Below the pieces are notes generated by a model. The model was not told where the DNA came from. It searched no databases and saw only the letters and a list, made by a program, of their open reading frames with translations. Below, in pieces: positions 1 through 12,363 of a DNA stretch of 64,000 nt. Every line of letters starts with the position of its first letter. The first letter of the stretch is position 1. Made by a program: the position numbers and the translations under genes. Source of the stretch: Apium graveolens (taxonomy: Eukaryota; Streptophyta; Magnoliopsida; Apiales; Apiaceae). The stretch is from NCBI RefSeq assembly GCF_009905375.1, contig NC_133650.1:141291135-141355134 (forward strand), given 5' to 3'.

Positions 1-727
1 ATATAACCGATTATTCCTGAAGGTCAGAGGCCTAGCTAGTCTCTGAGTTCCGGAACAGGTAAATGGAATGGCAGTTAGAGTTGTCTGGTGTTGATAGCCT
101 GATCAGCTGTCTTCACATATCCACTACATATCTGATTAGGGTTTTGTGGTTCCCGTAAGGGAACAAGTGGTTTATATAGTGGATTTGGAAATGAAGATAG
201 CATGCTAAGATTAAACTCTGGTATTTATACACAGCACACTACTGATGATATTGTTTTACAGAGCATGCTAGTTTTGAATATCCAATTTACGTATGTTTTT
301 AGTTGATGTGCAGCAAATTATAAATTTTGTTCCTATAACTATTTTATTTTAAATCATTTACTTGTTATTCATATAATGGTACTGCTGAGCAACTGGTTGC
401 TCACCCTTGCAGAATGTTTTATATATGTATTGCAGATGCTTATGAGATTCTTCCGGGATAACCAGGGCAGAGTTCCAGTTCCTTTCGCGTCAGACTCCTC
501 TGAGGTGGTTGTGTTGGACCAAGGGTGGTCCGTTGAGTTGCTATTTTAAGTTAGCTGTGTCATAATGATTATTGTAAGTTGGTTTGTATTAGTTGTAACC
601 TAAATCTTACTTAAACCTGGCAAAGATATTTGTAAAAGGGTCGTAGTTGTATTCTATTATTGAATTGTTTATCTTATGGTTGTTTTTTATGACGTCAAAT
701 CCTGACCCCGGGGTTGAGGCCGTCACA
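1..727 (+). repeat. 5' LTR (3' part only)
   Basis: Aligns almost base for base with 7740-8466 and ends in the same CCGTCACA just before the primer-binding site. It includes the duplicated blocks GCAACTGGTTGCTCACCC and GACCCCGGGGTTGAGGCC. Only the terminal ~23% of the LTR is present. Confidence 0.92.
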
Positions 728-729
728 GT

Positions 730-741
730 TGGTATCAGAGC
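730..741 (+). other. Primer-binding site (initiator Met tRNA type)
   Basis: TGGTATCAGAGC lies two bases after the LTR end. This is the usual plant LTR-retrotransposon complement to the 3' end of initiator methionine tRNA and primes minus-strand synthesis. Confidence 0.9.
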
Positions 742-2259
742 TACAGGTTTGAGTCTCTGATTTAGGTTAGGAGTAGAGTCAAAAGAGTGCGGGAAGGTTT
801 ATATATAGATGTGAGTCAGTAACTCAATCAGAGGAGCGAGTATAAGAGTTTAGTCAAGGGTTTCGGAGACGTAACCCTGACGTTTATTGAGGATTGGCTG
901 GAACTGCCCTAATTTAGAATATGTTTCCTTCGTTTATATGTCATTGATAATATTTGATAGAGGTTCCTAGTTTTTCTCTTGAGAAAACGAGTTTGATTGC
1001 GAGAGTTCAGTGTTGGAGCAGACCCTTGATGTGTCAGCTAAGGGGGCACCAGCGTTGTTCCCATATATCGCATTTCCTATGTCAAGGAATGTTACTGGAC
1101 TGATTGTGTGACCTTGGTGAGTTCGGATAGCGTGATAATAGCCGGTGGCTGCTATGCCAACCAAGTTTCGTGAATTATGTGGATCAGAACTGTGGTTTGT
1201 ATCTTTGAACCCTTATACTTCTTTCTTGAGACGTATTTTGTTTCCAGAATAACTGTTTCCTATTCCATAATTTGCTTATCTTTCCTGTGAGAAAGTTGTG
1301 AACCCGAAGTAAGCTACTTAGGGTTCTGTTGATCTCATTATAAATCAGATTCACCCCTTCCTATTTGTGAATTTTCTTTTCAACATTGTTTCTTCTCTCG
1401 GAAGTTCTATCGGTTGGTTGGGGGCAAAAAATGCATACGAGTTGACCATTTATCTGTGTGGCAAAAGGGTCTGGTGGGACGCCACCGAGTTATGTGTTGT
1501 GACTGTGCGGTACTAAGACTGGCCATCTTATGTACTTGTATGGTTGCTCTCAGTCATACCTATATCTTCCCCACTATTCTATTGATTCCTTGACTTTGAA
1601 ATTTCATTTGAATCCCGAGGCAGTGAATTGTCGGTAGCTTTTGTAATTAGACAGTCCTGGTCATTGAAAGTAATTGAGAGTTGACCGTCTGGAGGAAATA
1701 GAAGATTTACACCGGATTGCTAGCTATCTCAGAAACGATGATAGTAGAGAGGATTCATGATTCGATATTGTAGGTTGCGGATTTAAAAAAGTTAACCCTG
1801 TGAAAGATAGGTTAATGGTAGGAGATAAGAAGTCGCCTTGGGAAGGAAAGGTAATTCACTGATTGATAAATCACTTGAGGGTGATAAGAAATCCTCCCTG
1901 GAGAAAAGGTGGTTGATATAGCCAGATAAGTCTCGTAGTATATCCGATTGGTGTTAACGTGATAATTAAGTAGGGGCGGAAAGTTGTTCGGTTGCTGTTG
2001 TATCGAGGAGCTATGTTATGGTATTTGGTTTCTTTGTATTTTAGTTCCCTGAACTGTTGTTGATTCTGCTACTGTCATTGTTACTGTGATTGCTAGTGCT
2101 ATTAATCTAGATTTCTTTGGTAAATGGGCCCCGGTATTAAAGACATAGGTATTTTATTGGGCAGCATTTTCCTGATTCAGGTGCACCGTTTAAACGGTGA
2201 TACCTTTTGTTAAACATTTTTCTATGTTTTAAATAAATTCATTTATATATTCCAGGAAA
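742..2259 (+). other. Gypsy untranslated leader
   Basis: About 1.5 kb between the primer site and the first gag ATG. I see no coding similarity. The length is ordinary for large plant gypsy elements. Confidence 0.6.
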
Positions 2260-3330
2260 ATGCCACCCAAGAAAGTTACCCAGTCTAAAGAAAATAGTAG
2301 TAGTTTTGTAGAGGGTCCAAATATAAATGAAATTCTAGACTTATTACGCTAGCAGCAGCAACAACAGTTGCAGCTAATCCAACAGGTTCAGCAACAGCAA
2401 CTACTGTTGCAGTAGCAACAGCAAGGAGTGAACCCAAGTGTTTGTTTCAAATCTTATCCAACGTTAACCTCTCTGAGTTTAAAAGTGAACCTAATCCAGT
2501 AACTGCTGGAGCATTGTTAAAAGATATGGAGGAAGTTTTTAACCTCGTTCTAGTAAGTGATAACCTTAAGATGGATTATGCAAGCTATTTCTTGAAAAAT
2601 GAAGTGAATTATTGGTGGGAGTCAATCAGAGTGTTAGAAGGAGAAGGCCCTGTTCTATGGGCTAGGTTTACTAAGTTGTTTTTGGAAAAGTATTTCCCAG
2701 ATTGTGTGTGGAGTCAAATGAAAATTGAGTTTCTAGAACTGAAACAAGGTGAAAGAAGTGTGTTGGAATTTGAGGCCAAGTTTACAGAATTGGCCCGATT
2801 AGTTCTTGAGTATGTAAGTACAGAGAGTCAGAAGGCAAGGAGGCTCCAACAAGGGTTGAAGCTTAAAACTCGTAGAGGAGTTGTGGCATTGCAACTCAAG
2901 ACATACTCCTCTATGGTTCAGGTCGCCCTGGTAATGGAAAGTGACCATAAATTGACTATTAAGGACGAAAGTGATAAGAAATGAAGTCAGAAGGTGTTAA
3001 GGGTAAAGCAAACCGAGGAGAATCCACTCAGGGATTTGAGAATTGGTTTGGTCGGAATAGGAGTAAGATATTACGGAGATAGAGTTTCTCTCAGGCTAGG
3101 TCTAGTGCTACTTCAATTGCTTCCACTCCATCCCAGTCAGTTAAGTGAGCAGTGGATTGCAAGTCCTGTGAAAGGAGACGATGTGGTGCGTGCAAGAAGA
3201 ATGTGCGATGTTTCAAGCGTGGACATAAGGGTCATCATGCATCGGAATGAAATCCAGAAAATCCAGGAGTTATGTATCGCAATTGTGGAGAGAGTGGCCA
3301 TATGGAAAGGAGTGGTTTAGAAGAAGTGAA
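2260..3330 (+). pseudogene. gag: gag (Ty3/gypsy), broken
   Basis: Encodes the capsid and nucleocapsid polyprotein that packages element RNA. Translation appears to begin at ATG 2260 (MPPKKVTQSK), followed by a glutamine-rich stretch with in-frame TAG codons. A frameshift leads into an open 180-codon segment (2442-2984) with the gag core, including YFLKNEVNYWWES and the FLELKQGERSVLEFEAKF stretch typical of Retrotrans_gag. Beyond 2984, zinc-knuckle remnants (CFKRGHKGHH, then NCGESGHMER near 3270-3295) appear in shifted frames. At least two stops and two frameshifts make it non-functional. Confidence 0.85.
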
Positions 3331-3559
3331 GTATAAAGTGTACAGAAGCCAATAGTAAGGTAACTTTCTGGATGCAGAAGCAATATAAAGAATTCTTCCA
3401 AATATGCGAGAAAAGAAGTAATAAGCTAAGGATATAAGGTAGATCCACCATCTGTAAGATACGAAGAAGTGAATACTTAAGCTAGAGGAATTTTGGGTAA
3501 TAAATAAATGCCCTGGAGTCTCTGGAGGTCATTGGAACGAAATAATTAGTTCGATAATT

Positions 3560-4940
3560 GTAAAAGTTATTGGAAGGAGGAGAATGAACCTACCAGATAT
3601 AGCCCATTGAAGTGCACCAGTGATGTTGCTGGGAAAGAGGAATGAAATTATGAGATTGTGTACTGATTATCGGGAATTTAATAAAATAATAAATAAGATT
3701 AGGTAACCTCTATAAAGAATTGCTTACTTATGTGACCTAATTCTAGGAGTGTGTGATTTCTACGAGATTGACTTGAGATCCAGCCTGAGGATATATCAAA
3801 GATTGTGATTAGGATGAGTTATAAGCCTTGCAAGTTCGGGTGATATTATGCGAAGTAATAAGTACATCATTTATCTATAAGGAATCAAGGAACATGGTGT
3901 ATAAGGAGTATTTGGATGGTATGATGGTACTTATTGATAACATCCTCGCCCATCTAAGGGCTAAGGAAGGTCAAGTTGAAAGCCTAAAGAAATATCTGCG
4001 AAAGGTTGAGAAGTAGAAATTGTATATTAAGCTTCAAAAGTATGAGAACTTGATTAAAATTGATTATGAGCCATGGTTGTTTAAGTGACTACCTACCAAG
4101 AAGGGTTCATTCAGGGATAGATGTCTTAAGTAGAAAAGAAAATTGAATATTATTAAGATCATTGAAGAGTTGACGGAAGAATGAAAGAAGTGAGAAATTG
4201 AAGATTCAAGTACCTGAAGATAGTGGGGAGTAGTTGTATGAGATCACTTTTTAGTCAGAAGGAATGGAAGGAATCAAGAAGTGTTAAGAAGAAGTTATGA
4301 ATCAAGAATTGGAAACTGTGGGAATTGAAGTTGAGTATCTAAAGGTGGTGAGAAGTTAGTATATAAGATTATTTCCCAACCTTAACTGATAGAAATGAGT
4401 AAAAAGTGATCGAATGATGGAAATTACATTGAAAATCAGTATTACCTATCACCCTTAGACAGAGGGTCAAAGTGAAAGGATGATTCAGACAGTATAAGAT
4501 ATGTGGAGAGTATATATATGATGGGTTTAAAAAGTGAACTGCGATAATCACCTACCATGGAATGAGTTTCTATGATAATAGTTATCATGTTAGTACGAGA
4601 ATGTTACTTTGCGAAGTGTCGTATGGACATAAGTGTGGGTCCTCGCCCTAGTGAGAGAAAGTGGAAGTAGAGACATTGTTAAGTCCTGAATTAATTTAGT
4701 ACATCAAGAGTGTGGTGGTGTTGACTCGGAAAAGAGTTGAAACATCTCAGGATTGAAAAAGAGAGAGAGCGGATTTGCATCGAAAGAATATGAATATATA
4801 GAATGAGGATCGTGGTATAGGCAAAAGTTTTACCTTGAAAGAGATTGGTTAAGTTTGAATAGAAGGGACAAGTTGAGTCCTCAATATAGTGAATCATTCG
4901 CGGTATTGGTAAATATAGGTATAGTTGCCATGAGTTGACG
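3560..4940 (+). pseudogene. pol: pol (Ty3/gypsy) remnant: RT and integrase
   Basis: Short pieces in changing frames still read as gypsy pol. RLCTDYREFNKI near 3655-3690 is the reverse-transcriptase stretch usually read as LCIDYRELNK. VYKEYLDGMMVLIDNIL at 3899-3950 covers the catalytic YxDD/FIDD region, here LIDN, so one catalytic aspartate is asparagine. GQSERMIQT at 4462-4488 is the integrase segment usually written DGQSERTIQT. RRDKLSPQYSESF near 4860-4900 matches the integrase C-terminal KLSPRYIGPF motif. RNase H is not recognisable. Stops are frequent, indicating long decay or an error-prone copy. Confidence 0.8.
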
Positions 4941-4958
4941 TGGCTGCTGCAGTTGCAG

Positions 4959-4979
4959 TATATATATATATATATATAA
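4959..4979. repeat. (TA)n microsatellite
   Basis: About ten TA dinucleotides in the spacer between pol and the 3' LTR. Confidence 0.85.
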
Positions 4980-5257
4980 TGCATCTTGCATATCAATATT
5001 AAGGTGATATGTATCTGATTCGGATCAAATTATTGATTAGGAGCTAATGTGCTCTTATCCAAAATTATTCTGCGTAGAATGATCGATCCAAACCCTAGAT
5101 CATTGAGAATGAGTCCTCAGTAATGAATTTATGTCTATAGCGAGTATGCGATGAATAAATCCACGAGTAGAAGAGTCTACCTGGAAGTTAGAGTCAGATA
5201 TGCTTGACAAATATCCTCACTTGTTTAGTTAAATCAGATTCTGAGGACAGAATCTTT

Positions 5258-5272
5258 TTAAAGGGGGAAGGA
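5258..5272 (+). other. Polypurine tract
   Basis: The purine run AAAGGGGGAAGGA lies directly before the 3' LTR and primes plus-strand synthesis. The same AAGGGGGAAGGA precedes the LTR of the antisense gypsy element at 54132, so the two families are related. Confidence 0.85.
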
Positions 5273-5966
5273 TATAACGACTCGTATACTTTTATATTTA
5301 ATTAAAGTGTAATTATGGAATTATTAAATGAATAATGTATGTATATAGCTTCTGTCAGCTATGTGTTGTTTTACTTTTATCTATGTGTGTGAATTATGGT
5401 GTCCAGGGTGGTTCGTGTAATTAATTAGGGACTTATATTGAATTGTTTTCACTTTTAAAAGTGGATTTAATACAAGTTTATTTGTGTAAATATGTGGATT
5501 GTCTCTACAATTGTTTTTATGACTTTATAATTACAATAATTAATTTTGGGACTTTATAAAAGTTAGAAATCAATATTTCATCAATTATTTAATCCTGTAT
5601 GATTTTATGAGTGCATTTATTTGTAAAATCCGTATTTAATTCTAGAATTCTTCAAAAATTATGAAATTCATATTTATTGAAGTTGGGAATATTCCGAGAA
5701 TTTTAAAATTATTTTGGAAATTTTCGGGATTCGTTTCACCCGCGCGTCGTTTTATTATTCTGAGATATCTAAAATTAGTTTGGCAATTTTTCGGGTTATT
5801 TTCACCCGCAAGTTTATTCGTTAAAAACAAATTGCGGGACAAAACTAGGTTGCAGAAAGTTCGTATTTATCCTTATTTCTACGTGTCTGTTTCTCAGAAA
5901 TTTTAATTGATACTTGTCAAACCTTCTGCACATTTTCTATGCGTGGCAGATTTTTAGTATAATAAA

Positions 5967-6033
<67 letters not shown>

Positions 6034-8466
6034 CCATCTTTCTCTTTATCCTCTTGTCTTTCTCCCTATTTCATCTCCTCTATCCCCTGTTCCCAGAGCT
6101 CCGCCGCGGTTCTGATTTCCTGTTAGCCAGTTATGCCATTATTTGCTTCCAGATTGATTGTTATACTTATATATACACGTGTGTGTATGTGTATTGTGCT
6201 TGATTTATGTGTTGCGATTTTGGTTGTTCCTTGTTTCCGGTTGTCCGAATTGGGTGTTGTTCTGTGATGTTGTTTTATGATTCTGAGTTGCCCCTTCTCG
6301 GTTGGTGGCTCTGATGTATAGTATATACATATATTTATATCTATGTATCTACGGATCCTCTGTGTGTGCCTTTTTCTATTTTGTTTTCCGGCCGGGTGTG
6401 GTACTTTCCGGTCGCTTGTTCCGTTCTATAGTGCACGCGCGTTCGTGTCCTTAATTGAAACTGATTATTTTTATTTTATTTTATTTCTGAAATTTTGGAT
6501 GAAATTAAGTGATCTGTCGATACAGTTAATTTAATCTATTAATCGGTAGAATCCGTAAGGAAGCCCGAAATTTATCGGGTACCAACGTATTTTACCGTCG
6601 TCGGCGATAAGCCTCGGCGAGCTGACGTTGGACGGTGATGATTTTAATCTGAGTCATATCTTTATAAAATAAATAAACTTAATTCGTAAAGTTATTTTCA
6701 GAATGAAAATATTTATTTAGAATGTAACGGTTGTATCGAGGATTGAAATGCATAACTGGATTGATTGCTTGGTTGTGATTCTGGATTATTGTGATTGTTG
6801 TGTATTGACGTCGAGCTGTTCGACGGGTAGACCAATAAACAGAGGAGGTGCTGCCCGAATTTTTGGAAATTGAATTCGAAAATTCGGGACATATCCTGTA
6901 ATTATCGGAACGTCGAGCGAGTATATATAAGTATATACATATATTTTATGCGGAACCTGATTGCATGTAGTGGTAAATTGTTTTTCCAAAACCAATAACC
7001 CTAATTTCGTAAAATGACGAGTATACATATTTTTTTTTGAAAACGAATACCGAACTGATTTTCGAGATTGTGAACCTTAATTGTTTGTGTGTGTTATTAT
7101 AATATATATAAGTACGAGTCGGGTTTGAATATCGTTGGGTAGAATTGGTATTGAGGATATGTCAAGCATACCTAGACGCCTAACGTAGGGTATTTCGACT
7201 CTGTAGGTTCTAGTTGAAGGACTCTAGAAGTGAAGTCGAACTAAAGATAACCTAGTGATCAGTCAACAAGTGTAGCGAGGTTCTAAGCGAAGGACCTGAA
7301 TGTTGAAGTCAGATCTAGGATAGTCTGATAGCAAGGCGATAAAGCCGAGTGTCCAAGTTAGTCCAAGGTCGATTGGTAGTAGTGGTAAAGCTCTGCAAGG
7401 CAAGTACCCCTGACCATCCTTTTATGGTTCAGTACGTATGAATAGCTAAATGTTTTATTCTCGTAATGGAACAAAAATGTTTTAAGTTACGTATCCCCTG
7501 TACTTGAAAATGTTGTTTAAAATTATATTTTGGGGAAAAGTAACATCTGAAAACACCTATCTCTAAATGTGATTAAAATGAAAAGAGGATTTGAATAGTG
7601 TGTTGTGACATAATTGATTTTAATAAGAGATAGGTAAAAGTGTTTTGAAAACTGGATAAACCGATCAGATATAGGATACGTTGGGGCCAGAGTAGGCCTA
7701 TTGAGGTGGCGTAAGAGGCTAAGTAGGTTGCGCGCACTGTATAACCGATTAGTCCAGCAGATCAGAGATCGAGCTAGTCTCTGAGTTTCGGAACAGGTAA
7801 ATGGGATGGCAGTTAGAGCCGTCTAGTGTTTATAGCCTGATCAGCTGTCTTCACATATCCACTACGTATCTGATTTGGGTTTTGTGGTTCCCGTAACGGA
7901 ACAAGTGGTTTATATAGTGGATTTGGAAATGAAGATAGCATGCTAAGACTAAACTCCGTTATTTATACACAGCACACTACTGATGATATTGTTTTACAGA
8001 GCATGCTAGTTTTGAATATCCAGTTTACATATATTTTTACTTGATGTGCAACAAATTATAAATTCTGTTCCTATAACTATTTTATTGTAAATCATTTTAC
8101 TTGTTATTCATATAATGGTACTGTTGAGCAACTGGTTGCTCACCCTTGCAGAATGTTTTATATATGTATTGCAGATGCTTAGGAGATTCTTCCGGGATAA
8201 CCAAGGCAGAGTTCCAGTTCCTTTCGCGTCAGGCTCCTCTGAGGTGGTTGTGTTGGACCAAGGGTGGTCCGTTCAGTTGCTATTTTAAGTTAGCTGCGTC
8301 GGAATGATTATTGTAAGCTGGTTTGTATTAGTTGTAACCTAAATCATACTTAAACCTGGCAAAGATCTTGGTAAAGGGGTGATAGTTATATTCTATTATT
8401 GAATTGTTTATCTTATGGTTGTTGTTGATGACGTCAACTCCTGACCCCGGGGTTGAGGCCGTCACA
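5273..8466 (+). repeat. 3' LTR, 3.2 kb
   Basis: Begins TATAACGACTCG (the usual TG is changed to TA) right after the polypurine tract and ends CCGTCACA. At about 3194 bp it is long for an LTR and is the only complete LTR copy of this element here. It contains a long AAT microsatellite (5967-6032) and several GC-richer blocks. No gene is visible in it; the open frames over the microsatellite are composition artefacts. Confidence 0.88.
5967..6032. repeat. (ATA)n microsatellite inside the LTR
   Basis: About 22 uninterrupted ATA/TAA units. On the + strand they create a meaningless poly-isoleucine frame. Confidence 0.97.
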
Positions 8467-10327
8467 CCCAAGGCACATATTGGCCTAGCAAGGTATTATA
8501 TCCTGTATAATACATAGCTCACGTTGGACCGCCACCACGGCCTCTTACGCAACCATCCAATCTTAAAACATTTTATTGAAAGGGGTCATAATAATCGACA
8601 CCCTTATAAATTTGTATTCTCTCATTCACTTAGGCAGGAATACTCGCAACCAAATCATTTCCCAAAATCCAAAATATTTATAAATCCATTAATTTGATAA
8701 GTAAAACTACTTAACTATTCTATAACATAGAATAACAGAAGAGTACTTGCATAATAAACATTTAATTCAGTGATATGTAAAACATTTATTAATTTTTAAC
8801 TGAGAATAGGAAGGCAATACTTGCATATTCATAAGCAGTTGGATATGAAAAACATTGAACTATTCTGGAATCAGAATAGCATAGAAAACTTGCCTTTGGT
8901 TTTTAGTAGTTAGCCACACTCGCAATAACATAAACATCTCAGTCTGACATCTCAAGATATCACTGTCTTTCTATTTCAACAATTCACTGATATGCTGCTC
9001 CTGCGATTGATAGAAGCCAGATATCCAATACCATTCCATTTCATTCTTTCCGATGTCTGGTCCTCATCAATTCGAACGATCCGCATCTATAATTAAAAGA
9101 TACAACTTTAATCATCTAACGGATAATTATTCGACGATCTGCGCGTCAAAACCCTATCGTCTACCCATACGATAGCCCACACATAAAGAAAACAGTCAAA
9201 TATAAGACTTTTGACCCACGTACGCATGTAATTACATAGCACGTAAATATATAACTCACGTATCACATTATTCAAATCACACATGACTCGGTTCATTAAA
9301 AGATTCGACTCGGTATGTTTAAATCTGAAGTCGGGTAAAGTATGATTTATCACTCAATAATCGACTCAGAACGACTCGCAAAAAAAGAAATCTTTCGAAA
9401 CAAAAGAATTTGTGTCTCGAAAGTTTTTTTAATAGAAGTGGAATATTTTTCCGAGTCTAGACGCGTTCGTTTCGTATTAAACGGACGAACGTTCTATTTA
9501 TTATGAATAAAATAAGAATAAATCAATTAATAAAAATATTAATTGAATATTCAATACCTTTATATAATTTTAAAAGCTCAAAATAATTTTAGAATATTAT
9601 TTGGCTCAATTATAAATAATTACACTTCATTCAACTATTTACAAATAAAATTAATTGATGAAATGAATTAATCAATTAATTAAATGAAAAAATAATTAAT
9701 GAAAACAAATTATAAATAATTGAATCAAATTCTGATTTTCAAAAATAATAAAAGATAATAATTTGAAATTAAAATAAATATTTTAGATTTTTTTTCGAAA
9801 TAACGTCTTTATAAAACAGACTTTTCCCGGGGTTTATAACCCCTCAAAATCAATCCCAAACGATACATTCAAACTATATTCTAATAAAATTAATAAATTT
9901 AAAACACACAATAATTTATATTTGCATGTATAAGCACGCCATAAACGAAAAAACACAGCCACCTAAACAAAAATTTGGACCAAAACAACATCTAAAAATT
10001 ACGAAATAAATATATAAATACTAACATGCTATAATATACACAAGTACGAAAGCTGAATTTTGAAATCGTTACCAAAAATAAATTCTGATCACCCCGAAGA
10101 GAATATCCTATGTCCGGAAAATATCTCCAGAAAAATCCGAAATTAATAGTCATAGACATACACACGCTGAAATACCATATGGAGTAATCAACGCCGTCAA
10201 ACTCATTTTCTACGCCCCGGAAATAAATTAAAATCGAAAAAATGCTCCAAAAATTATTTCATCAAAACCTTGCAATATATATACCTATGCGTGGGTATCG
10301 AAGCACTGATCATTTATATATATATAG

Positions 10328-11155
10328 CAATTGAAATTTGGACGGACGGTTTGTAAGATATGAATTTTTGAAAATTAAAAGTATACAACAGGGAGAGACA
10401 TAAAGGAGAGAGAAGAAGGGGTAAAGGAAATGAAAGGAAAAAAGATAAGGGGGCCAAGGAACGCGGGTGGGGGGAGGGGGAGGGGGAGGGGGTTATGTGG
10501 CAGTGGGGGTGGTTGGTTTGGCCACGGTTTGATGTTTGTTTTAACCAACAGTTTAACTTGACACGCAACATTGAAATTCTGAGAATTGAACACGTATTTT
10601 TTTTGGATTGACATGTACCTCCTGGTAGCCTATTTCTGTTCCGCTTGTTGTGCTAGAACGGTATAATTTACGGATAAAAATACATCGAAATAATTCCGAA
10701 ATAATTTTAAAATTTCTCAAATATTTAAAAACTAATATAATATATATATAACAATTGAAATTTGGACGGACGGTTTGTAAGAAATGAATTTTTGAAAAAA
10801 TGTATAAAACAGGGAGGGACAGAAGAGACAGAAGGGAGATAGAAGAAGGGGTAAAGGAAATGAAAGGAAAAAAGATAAGGGGGCAGGGAACGCGGGTGGG
10901 GGAGGGGGTTACGTGGCAGTGGGGGTGGGCTGGTTTGCCATGCTTTGATTTTTTTTTACCAACAGCTTAACTTGACATGCAGCACTGAAATTCTGAGAAC
11001 TGAACACGTATTTTTTTGGATTGACTTGTACCTCCTGGTACCCTATTTATGTTCCGCTTGTTGTGCTGTAACGGTATAATTTACGGATAAAAATACATCA
11101 AAATAATTCTGAAATAATTTTAAAATTTCTCAAATATTCAAAAACTAATACAATA
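10328..11155. repeat. Two-copy tandem duplication, ~424-bp unit
   Basis: CAATTGAAATTTGGACGGAC occurs at 10328 and again at 10752, and similarity continues through the purine-rich block and the TTGACATGTACCTCCTGGTA block. Copies diverge by small indels, most strongly in the G-tract. The proline-rich frames on the opposite strand are artefacts of the G-rich tract. Confidence 0.9.
10465..10492 (+). other. G-quadruplex-capable tract
   Basis: A GGG run is followed by four longer G runs separated by single bases (GGGTGGGGGGAGGGGG and onward). The duplicated copy near 10893-10910 is shorter. Any structure formed is inference. Confidence 0.6.
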
Positions 11156-12223
11156 TAAAATTCGTAATTTTTAAAATATTTTTGGATCGCGCATCAGACC
11201 CACATTTTACGATTTAACGAACAAACGTGCGGGTGAATTTAATCTGGAAATTTTTTGTAAAAAAATTTAAAATTCTCAAAATATCGAAAACTTAAAGAAA
11301 ATATAAGTTTCATCATTTTTGAAACATTCTGCAATTTAATACTTAATTTATACTTATATATCAGATCCAAAAATAGATTACTTGGCCGCTAAGTAGCTAT
11401 AAAAACGATACAATTTGATACCCAATTTGGATAATTATCAAAACTGAGCTTCTTATAAAACACTCTATGAGAAAATAATGTAAAACTATCTCGTCTCTTG
11501 AGAATATGGGTTTTATTGATCTACCGAAATGATTATCGTATTGAAAATTTTGCGCCGGGACTCGTACGGGTCAAACCGTACTCTGGATTAAAAAAGTCAA
11601 AACACATAAAATGTTCAATTGGGTTAGGAAGGAGTTTTACGAAGAGTTCCGGATTGTAAAAACGCAAAAACGGTTGAAGTTGGACGATTGCCGGCTTTAT
11701 AAAATAGTTTTATAATTACTCAGAAAATAATTATTAAATCTATAAATCCTTATAAAATCATATAACAATCCAAAAATTACCAGAAAAATACCATAATTAT
11801 CTATACTTTATTCTGGACATATTAAAAATCAAAATACTTACATTATATCACTTATAAACACCCAAATATAAATATCAATTATCTGATAATTCACCAAAAT
11901 TCCCATAATAATCAGATAATAATTATTTATTGATAAAAATAATTGCACGATGTGTCCTGGATATTATAAAACAATTTCAATTTACTGATATCTATAAGAT
12001 CGGATTTTAAATAACTTTTGAAAATAATACATTTAAGTAAATATTTCCAGAAATTAACATGGATCGATATAACACTTAACAATAACCACATTACCATTTA
12101 ATAATACCACTCGTCAAACATGATTAAAATATCCACCATTTTATCTCTTCTAAATCATAAAAGCGCATATATATATATATTCAAATAATAATTATAATAA
12201 TTCTAAAAATACGGGAGATTACA

Positions 12224-12363
12224 GTTTCAAACACTGTTCACCTCAAGAACACGGAACCACTAACCGAACGCTAAATTATTTATCCGCAAAAGATTAAAAA
12301 GAATTTTTTAATTTAGTGAGTATCGTATTCAACCCCCCTTCTACGATACTTCGGGACCCAACA
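12224..12363 (-). repeat. Ty1/copia LTR fragment
   Basis: Read on the - strand it begins TGTTGGGTCCCGAAG and contains AGAAGGGGGGTTGAATACGA, a form common at copia LTR starts. It stops at 12224, where the gypsy-type LTR begins, so that LTR appears to have landed in it. No clear polypurine tract precedes 12363, which lowers confidence. Confidence 0.45.

Larger units (their letters stand above)
1..8466 (+). mobile_element. Ty3/gypsy LTR retrotransposon, 5' end outside window
   Basis: The first 727 bases closely match 7740-8466, which places them as the last part of a 5' LTR whose beginning lies left of the window. A methionine-tRNA-type primer site, decayed gag and pol on the + strand, a polypurine tract and a full 3' LTR follow in the canonical order. 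Pol order (reverse transcriptase before integrase) makes it Ty3/gypsy. Stops and frameshifts run through all coding parts, so it cannot make its own proteins. It abuts antisense LTR sequence at 8467, so it was inserted into another element. Confidence 0.9.
8467..12223 (-). repeat. Antisense gypsy-type LTR, probably solo, split by the element to its left
   Basis: Colinear with the LTRs of the antisense gypsy element at 50567-63225. AAGGCACATATTGGCCTA at 8470 matches 51131, and 11550-11970 matches 53690-54131 (GGTTAGGAAGGAGTTTT, ATCTATACTTTATT). Read on the - strand it starts TGTAATCTCCCG at 12223. The last ~560 bp expected by comparison with 50567 are missing at 8467, where the gypsy 3' LTR abuts, and presumably lie left of the window. 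No primer site or polypurine tract is seen at 12223, which favours a solo LTR. Confidence 0.7.

Noticed and set aside
730..741. Possible tRNA gene fragment
   Set aside because: Only 12 bases match and they sit directly after an LTR, so it is a primer-binding site. No cloverleaf surrounds it.
5914..6126. 70-codon + strand frame with a long poly-isoleucine run
   Set aside because: It is the ATA microsatellite read in frame, inside an LTR.
10314..10614. Proline-rich - strand frames of 79-85 codons
   Set aside because: They are the complement of the G-rich tract in a tandemly duplicated LTR segment and are not kept open in the second copy.
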